DNA of 64,000 bases from the NCBI RefSeq assembly GCF_000739575.1, contig NZ_BBJO01000025.1:1-64000 (forward strand), given 5' to 3'. Positions 48,782 through 57,019 of the stretch are shown here, piece by piece. Source of the DNA: Halobellus rufus (lineage in GTDB: Archaea > Halobacteriota > Halobacteria > Halobacteriales > Haloferacaceae). A program made the position numbers and the translations under genes. Below the pieces are notes generated by a model. It did not search any database and was not told where the DNA came from. It saw nothing but the letters and a program-made list of their open reading frames with translations. Within the stretch, counting starts at the first letter, position 1. Every line of letters begins with the position of its first letter.

Positions 48782-50164
48782 TCAGTCCCGCTTGCCAGCG
48801 CCGACGGCGGACTCGCCGACGGGGTCGTGGCCCTCGATGACTTCGAGTCCGCCCATGTACGGCCGGAGCGCCTCGGGGACGGTGACGGTCCCGTCGTCGT
48901 TCTGGTAGTACTCGAGGATCGCGACCATCACGCGCGGGATCGCGAGCCCCGAGCCGTTGAGCGTGTGGAGGTAGTCGGCGGACTCGTGGCGTTCGGGGCG
49001 GTAGCGGAGTCCGGCGCGTCGGGCCTGGAAGTCACCGAAGTTCGAGACCGAGGAGACTTCGAGCCAGCGGCCGCCCTCCTCGGGGCCGTCCTCCATCTCG
49101 TCGCCCGGTGCCCACACCTCGAGGTCGTACTTCTTTCGCTGCGTGAAGCCGAGATCGCCCGTGCACATCTCGAGGATCCGGTAGGGGAGTTCGAGCCGGC
49201 GCAGCACCTCCTCGGCCTCGTCGACTAGGCCCTCGAAGCGCTCTTCGCTCTCGTCCGGACGGACGAAGTTCACCATCTCGACCTTGTTGAACTGGTGGAC
49301 GCGGACGATCCCGCGGGTCTCGGTCCCGTGCTCGCCCGCCTCCCGCCGGAAGTTCGGCGTGTACGCCTGCAGCTTCAGCGGCAGGTCCTCGTCCAGCAGG
49401 ATCTCGTCGCGGTACATGTTCGTCACCGGCACCTCCGCGGTCGGGCAGAGCCACAGGTCGTCGTCGTCCCACGGCTCCTCGTTCGCGCCGCCGATGCGGT
49501 AGGCGTCCTCGGTGAACTTCGGGAACTGCCCGGTTCCGGTCATCGAGCGGGAGTTGACCGGGATCGGGGGGAAGACGTCAGTGTAGCCCTGCTCGCGGTG
49601 GACGTCCAGCATGAACTGGATGAGCGCGTGTTCGAGGCGCGCGCCGTCGCCCTTCGTGAAGTAGAAGCCGCCGCCGGTCACCTTCGCGCCGCGCTGGAAG
49701 TCGAGGATTTCGAGGTCCTCGCCCAGATCGTAGTGCGGCGTGACCTCCTCGGGGAGCGTCCGCAGGTCGTCGAACCCCTCGCGGCGGCGCTCGACGTTCT
49801 CGTCTTCGTCCGCGCCGATCGGCACGTCGTCGTCGGGGATCTGTGGAATCTCCAGGAGCGCGGCCTCCAGTTCGGCCTCCAGTTCCTCGGCGCGCGCCTC
49901 GACGTCGTCGAGTTCGGCTTTGAGTTCCTGGGAGCGCGCGATGGCCTCCTCGGCGGCCTCGTCGTCGCCGGCGGCCTTCAGGTCGCCGATCTTCGAGGAG
50001 ATCTCGTTGCGCTCGTGCCGCAGGTCGTCGCCGCGCTGTTTGAGCTCGCGCCACTCCTCGTCGACGGCGAGGACGCGGTCGAGATCGACGTCCTCGACGC
50101 CTTTGTGCTCCAGGGCCGCTCGAACCACGTCGGGGTTCTCGCGGAGGAACTGTCTCCCGATCAT
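48782..50164 (-). CDS. serS: Seryl-tRNA synthetase
   Basis: 460 residues. N-terminal coiled-coil arm (~28-110, LKQRGDDLRHERNEISSKIGDL) that binds the long variable arm of tRNA-Ser, then the class II core with motif 2 FRREAGEHGTETRGI and motif 3 GSGLAIPRVMVAI. It charges tRNA-Ser with serine. A TATA-like TTTTTAC on the minus strand (~50221-50227) gives a ~30-nt leader to ATG 50164. uppS diverges from it. Confidence 0.96.
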   Translation of the reverse strand: MIGRQFLRENPDVVRAALEHKGVEDVDLDRVLAVDEEWRELKQRGDDLRHERNEISSKIGDLKAAGDDEAAEEAIARSQELKAELDDVEARAEELEAELEAALLEIPQIPDDDVPIGADEDENVERRREGFDDLRTLPEEVTPHYDLGEDLEILDFQRGAKVTGGGFYFTKGDGARLEHALIQFMLDVHREQGYTDVFPPIPVNSRSMTGTGQFPKFTEDAYRIGGANEEPWDDDDLWLCPTAEVPVTNMYRDEILLDEDLPLKLQAYTPNFRREAGEHGTETRGIVRVHQFNKVEMVNFVRPDESEERFEGLVDEAEEVLRRLELPYRILEMCTGDLGFTQRKKYDLEVWAPGDEMEDGPEEGGRWLEVSSVSNFGDFQARRAGLRYRPERHESADYLHTLNGSGLAIPRVMVAILEYYQNDDGTVTVPEALRPYMGGLEVIEGHDPVGESAVGAGKRD

Positions 50165-50281
50165 ACCAGTCGGTTCCTCGGGATGCGGCAAAACCGTGTC
50201 GCATCCGCGCGTCCGGGGGCGTAAAAAGCGAGCACGGTCACAACGAAAAGACACATACCCGCGGACGGAGTCCCCGTAGGT

Positions 50282-51222
50282 ATGATCGGGTGGCTCCGCC
50301 GACGCGTCTCCGACGCCTACGAGCGGATGCTCCGCAGCCAGCTCGACGCCGCACCGACGCACGTGGCCATCATTCAGGACGGCAACCGACGCTACGCCCG
50401 CGAGCAGGGCGAAGACGCCCCGGACGGTCACCGCGAGGGCGCGAAGACGACCGAACAGGTGTTGGAGTGGTGCGACGACCTCGGCGTCGAGGAACTCACC
50501 CTCTATGCGTTCTCCACGGAGAACTTCGACCGCCCCGACGAGGAGTTGGAGCCGCTCTTCGATCTGTTGGAATCGAAGCTCTACGAGTTCGCCGACGCGA
50601 CCGCGTCCACGAGAACGGCGTCCGGATCGGCGCGATCGGCGACGTCGAGCGACTGCCCGAGCGGGTCCGCGACGCCGTCGACTACGCCGAGTCGCGGACG
50701 GCCGAGTACGACTCGCTCCGGTTGAACATCGCGCTCGCCTACGGCGGTCGATCGGAACTGCTGGGCGCGGCCAGGGCCGTGGCCCGAGAAGTCGCCGACG
50801 GCGACGTCGCAGCCGAGGACGTCGACGTCGACGCCGTGGAGGAGCACCTCGCCGAGCACACGACCCGCGACGTCGATCTCATCATCCGCACCGGCGGCGA
50901 CGAGCGGACCTCGAACTTCCTGCCGTGGCACGCCAACGGCAACGAGGCCGCGGTCTACTTCTGTGCGCCGTACTGGCCGGAGTTCTCGAAGCCAGACTTC
51001 CTCCGCGGCCTCCGGACGTACGAGTCCCGCGAGCAGTCCTGGCAGCACTCCCGGACCGAGCGCGCCGTCGCGCTCCTCCGCGCGGTGGCCGAGACCGAAC
51101 TCGCCGACGCCCGGACGGTCGCCGGGCGGCTCCGAGCGCAACTGCCCTCCGCGGGCGCTCGCGAGGTCGCCGCCGAACTGGAGCGCCAGCGCGGCGGGGA
51201 GTCGGGCGAGCGCGCGGACTGA
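50282..51222 (+). pseudogene. uppS: cis-prenyltransferase catalytic subunit (UppS-like), one frameshift
   Basis: The N-terminal part (MIGWLRRRVSDAYERM, then THVAIIQDGNRRYAREQG) carries the catalytic Asp33 and the diphosphate-binding NRR. At ~50598 the frame breaks; one added base gives ADADRVHENGVRIGAIGD and the remainder, including LIIRTGGDERTSNFLPWHANG and a C-terminus to 51222. Restored length ~310 residues. It would build the C55-60 polyprenyl carrier for glycan synthesis. Unlike bacterial UppS, no RxG motif follows FSKPDFLRGLRTY. Such an enzyme should be essential, so a sequencing error is likely. Confidence 0.85.
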
Positions 51223-51312
51223 TACCTGAGTACGCTCACGTCGTCCCGCCGAGCGCCGTCAACAGGGGTTGCGCTCGTCGGTAAGAGACGAGCCTACTCA
51301 GTACGAGCGGCC

Positions 51313-51921
51313 CTATCGGCCGAACCGCCGCTGTCGGTTCTGGTAGTCGAGGACGGCGCGGAGGTAATCGCGCTTGCGGAAGTCCCGCCAGTTGACGTCG
51401 GTGAAGTACAGCTCCGAGTAGACCGACTGCCAGATGAGGAAGTCCGAGAGCCGCTCAGCGCCGGTCTTGATCAACAGGTCGGGTTCGTCGTCGAACACCA
51501 GCCGCTCCTCGATCTCGTCGGCGTCGACCTCGTCGGGCGCGAGTTCGCCCGACTCGACGGACTCGGCGATCCGTCGGACCGCAGCGGCAAACTCCCGCTT
51601 GCCGCCGAGGCCGATGTTGATCCGGACGGGCGCGTCGGCGCGCTCGGTGTCGCCGGGTTCGCGGACCGCGACGGGCCGGGGCGCGTCGATCGCCCGCAGT
51701 TCCCGCGAGAGCGTCGGGATCACGGCCTCGTCGAGGACGCTCACCGAGACCGTCACGCGCGTCGCACCGTACTCGAAGGCCCACCCGAGGAAGGCCGAGA
51801 GCGTGTCGTAGGCACCCTGTTCGAGGAGGTCGCGCTCGGTGATGACGACGGCGACGTGCGTCGGTGGCTCGGCGTCGTGGAGCCGGTGGCGGAGGGCGAG
51901 ATAGCGGTCGTACAGTCCCAC
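51313..51921 (-). CDS. Non-catalytic cis-prenyltransferase subunit (NgBR-like)
   Basis: 202 residues of UppS fold, tail-to-tail with uppS (90 bp apart). At the catalytic position, the D-G-N-R-R of active enzymes reads T-E-R-D-L (residues 28-32, THVAVVITERDLLE), so the catalytic Asp is gone. The RTGGE-like region is KTGAERLSDFLIWQ. The C-terminus is QNRQRRFGR, which keeps the RxG motif that completes the active site of the partner in heteromeric enzymes (and of bacterial UppS within one chain). It probably forms a complex with the uppS product. Confidence 0.82.
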   Translation of the reverse strand: MGLYDRYLALRHRLHDAEPPTHVAVVITERDLLEQGAYDTLSAFLGWAFEYGATRVTVSVSVLDEAVIPTLSRELRAIDAPRPVAVREPGDTERADAPVRINIGLGGKREFAAAVRRIAESVESGELAPDEVDADEIEERLVFDDEPDLLIKTGAERLSDFLIWQSVYSELYFTDVNWRDFRKRDYLRAVLDYQNRQRRFGR

Positions 51922-52148
51922 GCGAGGGCCTGCGTCCCGCTGGGCTATATGCCTCCGGGTTCGCGCCGATCCAGCGATCCGCCCACCACGATCACTCTTT
52001 CATATTCGTTCGTGTCATAGAAAGCACTATTATATGCCCATATGGACAGAATAATAGAAAATAACAACATAATGGAGCGTGAATTTAGGGAGATACCGCG
52101 CGTTACGGACACGAGCCCGCGTGTGAGCCCTACGGTCCGGAGAGGCGG
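51922..52148. other. 227-bp intergenic region with AT-rich core
   Basis: The stretch ~52005-52095 is markedly AT-rich (for example ATTATATGCCCATATGG and AAAATAACAACATAATG) against a GC-rich background. It probably contains promoters for the minus-strand prenyltransferase subunit and for the RCK gene. No RNA structure or small gene is convincing. Confidence 0.4.
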
Positions 52149-52907
52149 GTGAGCGTGCCGCCGTCACACTCGGTCCGGGCGATCCTCGGGCGACCGCTCG
52201 TGCGCCGGCTGTTGCGGCCGGTCGCAGCGTTTCTCGTCGTGGTCGCACTCGGCGTCGTCGGGTTCAGTTCGCTGGGCGGCGTCGGCGTGATCGACGCGCT
52301 GTTCTGGCTTCTGGATCCGACGAGCCTCGAGTTGCACTTCCAGGCGCACAGCGGACCGGAAACGCTGACGAAGGGCTACGCCGTCGTGGTGCTTTCGGGA
52401 CTCGTCGTGACGGGGCTCTGGATCGGCGAGACCGTGTTCTCGGCGGCGTTCGGCGGACGGATCCAATCGGAGTTACGAGAGATGCAGATCGAACGCGACG
52501 TCGACCAGTTGCACGGGCATATCATCATCTGCGGGTACGGGACGTTCGGGAAGACGGTCGGGAGCGCGCTGCAGGCCGGTGATCGCGACGTGGTCGTGAT
52601 CGAGCGGGCGGACGCAGAGTTCCAGCGCGCGCTCGACGACGAGCTGTTGGCGGTTCAGGGTGACGCCCGCCGCGAGGAGGTGCTGCGAGAGGCGGGCGTC
52701 AAGCGCGCCGCGACGGTCGTCGGCGCGATCGACGACTCGAACGCGAACATCCAGATCGCGATGGGGGCGAGTCAGATCGCCCCGACCGTCCGACTGGTCG
52801 TCCGCGTCGGCGACGAGATGTACGAGGCGCTCGCTCGGCGCGCCGGGGCCGACGAGGTGATCATCCCCGAAGTCGCGAGCGCAGAGCAGGTCACCGAGAC
52901 CCTGTGA
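52149..52907 (+). CDS. Two-helix channel-like protein with RCK (TrkA-N) domain, CASTOR/POLLUX-like pore
   Basis: 252 residues from GTG 52149. Two membrane helices (about 19-44 and 75-97) flank a loop FWLLDPTSLELHF. There is no TVGYG filter. The loop and the following helix resemble plant CASTOR/POLLUX-type ion channels more than classical K+ channels. The cytoplasmic part is a Rossmann RCK domain (IIICGYGTFGKTVGSAL, RRAGADEVIIPEVASAE). It probably gates a cation pathway by ligand binding; ion selectivity is unknown. Confidence 0.78.
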   Translation: MSVPPSHSVRAILGRPLVRRLLRPVAAFLVVVALGVVGFSSLGGVGVIDALFWLLDPTSLELHFQAHSGPETLTKGYAVVVLSGLVVTGLWIGETVFSAAFGGRIQSELREMQIERDVDQLHGHIIICGYGTFGKTVGSALQAGDRDVVVIERADAEFQRALDDELLAVQGDARREEVLREAGVKRAATVVGAIDDSNANIQIAMGASQIAPTVRLVVRVGDEMYEALARRAGADEVIIPEVASAEQVTETL

Positions 52908-52973
52908 TACCGTGGCGAAATCGGGGGACGCGATGTCGGGAGCGTTAAGTGCGCGTCGGCGGTATCCGGGGGT

Positions 52974-54278
52974 GTGCAACCGACGCTCCGGCGGGCGAGC
53001 GGATTCGCCCTGGTGGGGACGCTCGCGCTCGCGGCCCCGGTGCTCGGGCGGGCGGCGTTCGCTCCGTTCGCCGTCATCGCCGCCGTCGCGGCGTTCGGCG
53101 TGACCGACGGCCCGCTGTTCGAGCTGTTCGCCCGCCCGGCCGACCGCCGCGAGGGCCGGCTCAACGGGCTCACCGGATTCGCGCTGGCGGCCGCCGGGCT
53201 CTCGCTGCTGGCGACCGAGATGGGCCTCCCGGTGTCGCTGTTCGCCGCCGCCGTGATGGTACTCGCGTACGGGAACCTCGGCAAGCGACTCGTCGCCGAG
53301 TCGACGGACAACCCGTTCTTCGGCGCGGCGGGGTTCGTCTTCCTCGGGACCGTCGCCGGCGTCGCGGGACAGGCGGCAGTCGCTTCGCTCTCGTCGACCC
53401 CGATCCTCGCCCCCCGGTTCGTCTTCCTCGCGGTCGCGGGGACGCTCGTCGCCGCGCTCTTCCGGGAGATGCTCTTCGAGCGCGACGACCCGCTGGTGAT
53501 GCTCTCGACGGGGCTCCTCCTGTGGCTGTTCGACGCCCTCGCGCTCTCCGTGGGAACGGTCGACGTGGCGGCAGCGCTCGCCGTCACCGCCGGCCTCGGC
53601 TACGTGTCCTACGCGCTCGGGGCGGCCTCCGTCGCGGGGATGCTCTCGGGCGTCCTCCTCGGACTCTTGGTGGTCGTCTTCGGGGGCATCGGCTGGTTCG
53701 CCGTCCTCATCAGCTTCTTCGGGATCGGCTCGCTGTCGACGAAGTTCAAGTACGACGAGAAGAAGCGCCGGGGCATCGCCGAGGAGAACGAGGGCGCGAG
53801 AGGGACCGGGAACGTCCTCGGCAACGCCGCAGTCGCCGTACTCTGCGTGATCGCCTTCGCCGCGAGCCACTCGCTCCCGATCGACGGGACGATCTTTCAG
53901 TACGCGTTCGCCGGGTCGATGGCGGCCGCGCTGAGCGATACGCTGTCCTCGGAACTGGGCGGTCTGTACGACGATCCCCGGCTCATCACCACGTTCGAAC
54001 CCGTCCCACCCGGCACCGACGGCGGGATCACCTGGCAGGGCGAGGTGTTCGGGTTCCTCGGGGCGGCCGTCGTCGGCGGCGTCGCGCTCGCGCTACTCCC
54101 GGAGGTCTCGGCGGTCGGCGCGCTCGTCGTCGCCGTCGGCGGCTTCCTCGGGATGACCGCCGACAGCGTCCTCGGGGCGACCGTCGAGGGACCGGCCTTC
54201 GGCAACGAGGCGGTCAACTTCGCGGCGACGCTCGTCGGCGCAGTCGTCAGCGCGGTCGCCGCCTTCGCGCTGCTGTGA
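52974..54278 (+). CDS. DUF92 (TIGR00297) membrane protein, phytyl-phosphate kinase-like family
   Basis: 434 residues from GTG 52974 with around ten membrane helices. The motifs FFGIGSLSTKFKYDEKKRRG, AALSDTLSSELGGLY and MTADSVLGATVEG fit DUF92. A plant member (VTE6) phosphorylates phytyl phosphate to the diphosphate, so a prenyl-phosphate kinase role is possible here, and the neighbourhood holds the polyprenyl synthase pair. This functional link is inference. Confidence 0.82.
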   Translation: MQPTLRRASGFALVGTLALAAPVLGRAAFAPFAVIAAVAAFGVTDGPLFELFARPADRREGRLNGLTGFALAAAGLSLLATEMGLPVSLFAAAVMVLAYGNLGKRLVAESTDNPFFGAAGFVFLGTVAGVAGQAAVASLSSTPILAPRFVFLAVAGTLVAALFREMLFERDDPLVMLSTGLLLWLFDALALSVGTVDVAAALAVTAGLGYVSYALGAASVAGMLSGVLLGLLVVVFGGIGWFAVLISFFGIGSLSTKFKYDEKKRRGIAEENEGARGTGNVLGNAAVAVLCVIAFAASHSLPIDGTIFQYAFAGSMAAALSDTLSSELGGLYDDPRLITTFEPVPPGTDGGITWQGEVFGFLGAAVVGGVALALLPEVSAVGALVVAVGGFLGMTADSVLGATVEGPAFGNEAVNFAATLVGAVVSAVAAFALL

Positions 54279-54312
54279 GGCCCTCCGACCGAGAAAATCG
54301 CATTCCTCCCCG

Positions 54313-54792
54313 ATGATCCGTCCCGCACAGTCCTCCGATCTCGATGCGCTCTCGTCGCTCCAGTCGTACCTCGACGCCCCCGCGCCAGAGTTGCTCGCGT
54401 CGGTACCGACGCTCGGGACGTGTTTCGTCTCCGTCGATCTCGGTGTGTCGACGGGCCGCGCCGACCCCGATACCTCGACGGGCCGACCGGTCGGCTACGC
54501 GCTCGTCGTCGGCGACGCCCACCTCGCGGAGTTGGTCGTCCACCCGGCGTACCGCCGCGAGGGCCGCGGCCGCGCGCTCCTCCGAGCGCTGATCGCGGAC
54601 CGAGCGCCCGGGACGCGGCTGACGCTGACGGTCGCCGCGGACAACGACGCCGCACGGTCGCTGTACGAGTCGGTGGGGTTCGAGGCCATCGGCCGACAGC
54701 CCGACTTCTTCGAGATCGAAGCGGACGACCAGTCGGCGGAGAGCGCACGGTCGGTCGACGCGGTGGTCTACGCGTACGAGGTGCCCGAGTAG
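54313..54792 (+). CDS. GNAT-family N-acetyltransferase
   Basis: 159 residues. The GNAT core: LAELVVHPAYRREGRGRALLRALI (acetyl-CoA pyrophosphate loop RxxGxG/A) and LTVAADNDAARSLYESVGFEAIGR. It moves an acetyl group from acetyl-CoA to an amine, either on a protein N-terminus, as RimI, or on a small molecule. The substrate is unknown. The ATG at 54313 lies 34 bp after DUF92. Confidence 0.85.
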   Translation: MIRPAQSSDLDALSSLQSYLDAPAPELLASVPTLGTCFVSVDLGVSTGRADPDTSTGRPVGYALVVGDAHLAELVVHPAYRREGRGRALLRALIADRAPGTRLTLTVAADNDAARSLYESVGFEAIGRQPDFFEIEADDQSAESARSVDAVVYAYEVPE

Positions 54793-54839
54793 TCCGACGT
54801 CGACGCCGTCGTACGGAGGGCTGCGAACGGCTGCTGCGG

Positions 54840-56486
54840 TCAGCTCGCGACGGACGTCGCCAGTTGATCCGCCGTCAGGAGTCGGACGCCGACCGGCTTC
54901 TTGACGAACTCGCCGGTCGATTTCGCCACCGCGTGCTCGACGCCGCGTTGGGACGCGACGTCGAGGAGCCGCTGTGTGAACTCCCCGTCGACGACGAGCG
55001 CGTACGGGGCGGGGTCGGCGTCGACGAGCGTCTCGAAGGCGTCTTCGATCGGGGCTTCCGCGACCGTCGAGAGCTCCTCGTCGAGCAACCGGACGGTCCC
55101 GGCGCTCCCGTCGATGACCTCGCGGACGTGATCGCGGAGCGAGTTCGTCGGGGTCTCGTCGGCGCGCTCATCGCCGCCCTCGTCGTCCTCGTCTGCCGCG
55201 CTGTCGACCCCGGAACCCTCGTCCGCGGCGGCTTCGACCCCGGAATCGCCGTCTGCGGTTTCGTCCGCCTCGCCTGCTGAACCGTCTTCGACCTCGGCAG
55301 CGTCGCCGTCGGAGTCAGCCCCAGAAGCGTCGTCGGAGTCGGTCGAGGCGTCGGCCTCGCCGTCGACGAGGCTCGTCTCGACGTCGTCGGCGTCCCCGGC
55401 GCGCGATTCACCGACAGCGCCGTCGGCCGTCGCCGACTCCGCCGGATCGACCGCGTCGGCGTCGGCGGCAGTCAGGTCGGTCTCGTCGTCGAACGCGGTC
55501 TGTGTGTCGTCGGTTCGCTCGTCGTCAGCGCGCTCGTCGTCGGCGCGCTCGTTCCGGAACGTCGTCGGGTCCGCGCTCGCGGATGGGGTCGCCGAATCAG
55601 TCGTCGGCGACCCCCGCAGAGGGTCCGGTTGGTCACTCTCTGCGGTCGGTTCCGCGTCGTCTCCGTCCGGGACGGTTCCCTCGACCTCGAACGACTCGAT
55701 CGGTTCCTTATCCCGGAGCGCGGCGAAGACCTCGTGGCGCTTGAGGTCCTCGACGGATCGACCCTTCGGCGCGAACGCGACGTAGTCGACGTCGCCCACC
55801 TGGGTGAGCTCGCGGAGGATGAGCTCGCCGCCGCGGTCGCCGTCGAAGAAGGCGGTGGTCGTCCGCTCTTGGGTGAGGTCCGCGACCGCGTCGGGGACGT
55901 TCGTCCCCTCGACGGCGATAGCGTTCTTGATGCCGTAGCTCAGGAGCGTCAGCACGTCCGCGCGCCCCTCGACGACGACGACCGCGTCGGAGTCGGCGAC
56001 GTGGGGGCCGGCGGGGAGGCCCTCGTACTCGCCGATGTCCTCGATGCGGACGCTCTCTTTGACCTCTTCGAGGATCTCCGTCGAGGAGATCACGCTCTCG
56101 TCGAAGGACTCAGAGAGGAGTTCCTTCGCGCGCTCGATCACCTCGCGGCGCTTGGCCTCGCGGACGTCCTCGATGTCGGTTACCTCGACGGTGGACCGAC
56201 AGGGCCCGACGCGTGTGATCGTTTCGAGCGAGGCCGCGAGGATCGCGGTCTTGACCCGATCGAGGCTGCTGGCGATGGTGACCGTCCCGAAGGACTGGCC
56301 GTTCTGGGAGTCGATTTCGACGTCGATGCGACCGACTTTCGACGACTGTTGGAGGTCGCGCAGGTCCAGGTCGTCGCCGAGGAGCCCTTCGGTCTGCCCG
56401 AAGATGGCCCCGACGACGTCGGACCGCTCGACGATGCCGTCGGCGGTGATAGCCGCGTGAATGAGGTATTTTTCGGTGTCTTCCAT
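54840..56486 (-). CDS. dnaG: Archaeal DnaG-like primase with long acidic insert
   Basis: 548 residues. N-terminal zinc-free archaeal DnaG domain, then the Toprim core: [13 protein letters not shown] with Glu173, FFDGDRGG with Asp215 and Asp217. A ~175-residue low-complexity stretch rich in Asp, Ala, Ser and Glu (about residues 272-445) separates it from a C-terminal domain ([22 protein letters not shown]). In archaea this protein binds the RNA exosome and can act as a primase. The insert is unusual in length even for haloarchaea and is surely disordered. It is read from ATG 56486. Confidence 0.9.
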   Translation of the reverse strand: MEDTEKYLIHAAITADGIVERSDVVGAIFGQTEGLLGDDLDLRDLQQSSKVGRIDVEIDSQNGQSFGTVTIASSLDRVKTAILAASLETITRVGPCRSTVEVTDIEDVREAKRREVIERAKELLSESFDESVISSTEILEEVKESVRIEDIGEYEGLPAGPHVADSDAVVVVEGRADVLTLLSYGIKNAIAVEGTNVPDAVADLTQERTTTAFFDGDRGGELILRELTQVGDVDYVAFAPKGRSVEDLKRHEVFAALRDKEPIESFEVEGTVPDGDDAEPTAESDQPDPLRGSPTTDSATPSASADPTTFRNERADDERADDERTDDTQTAFDDETDLTAADADAVDPAESATADGAVGESRAGDADDVETSLVDGEADASTDSDDASGADSDGDAAEVEDGSAGEADETADGDSGVEAAADEGSGVDSAADEDDEGGDERADETPTNSLRDHVREVIDGSAGTVRLLDEELSTVAEAPIEDAFETLVDADPAPYALVVDGEFTQRLLDVASQRGVEHAVAKSTGEFVKKPVGVRLLTADQLATSVAS

Positions 56487-56550
56487 TGGTGAATACCCCC
56501 GAAGGGGCGGAATGATGGTGAGATGTGCGTCATGGGAAACCCGATGACGT

Positions 56551-56560
56551 CCTTATATAT
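56551..56560 (-). promoter_or_regulatory. TATA region of dnaG
   Basis: CCTTATATAT read on the minus strand gives ATATATAAGG, about 65 bp before the dnaG ATG, suggesting a short 5' leader of ~40 nt. In the 299-bp gap (56487-56785) there is also an AT-rich stretch (56700-56770) with AATATTTAC at 56751-56759, the likely promoter of the divergent symporter pair, whose start at 56786 is then nearly leaderless. Nothing else is seen in the gap. Confidence 0.45.
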
Positions 56561-56785
56561 GGGTCGCTCGCGGCAAATAGCTATCGTACCCGAGACGGTC
56601 TGAGGCCCCGAGGCGGCGAATCGCTCCCGGCCGGACCGCCGAGAGGAGACGCGGTGTGCACCCACAGCGATCCGATAATCAGGAGTGCCACCCACGCCCC
56701 GCTATTGTAGAAATATTTTCTTCGTCTATGCTTATCGAATTAGTTTGAGCAATATTTACATAGATCGAGTGATGAGAGCAGTTCG

Positions 56786-57019
56786 ATGAAGGGACGGAAG
56801 ACGGATTATCTCTGGATCGGCGTCTTCGCAGTACTCGTCGCGTTCGCGATCCCGTGGTTCCTCTGGGGGGACGCGACGACGTGGCTCGGGCTGCCGGTCT
56901 GGCTGTGGTGGCACGTCGGGTGGATGGGAGCCGCGTCGCTCGCGTTCGCGCTGTTCAGCCGCGGTGCCTGGGATCGGTTGATGAACGTCGACCCCGAGGA
57001 GGTGCGCTTCGATGGCTGA
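56786..57019 (+). CDS. DUF3311 small membrane protein paired with a symporter
   Basis: 77 residues with two membrane helices; the WIGVFAVLVAFAIPWFLWG start and FLWGDATTWLGLPVWLWWH are DUF3311-like. These proteins are almost always encoded directly before sodium-solute symporters and are thought to be accessory subunits. Its stop overlaps the symporter ATG by 8 nt. Confidence 0.85.
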   Translation: MKGRKTDYLWIGVFAVLVAFAIPWFLWGDATTWLGLPVWLWWHVGWMGAASLAFALFSRGAWDRLMNVDPEEVRFDG

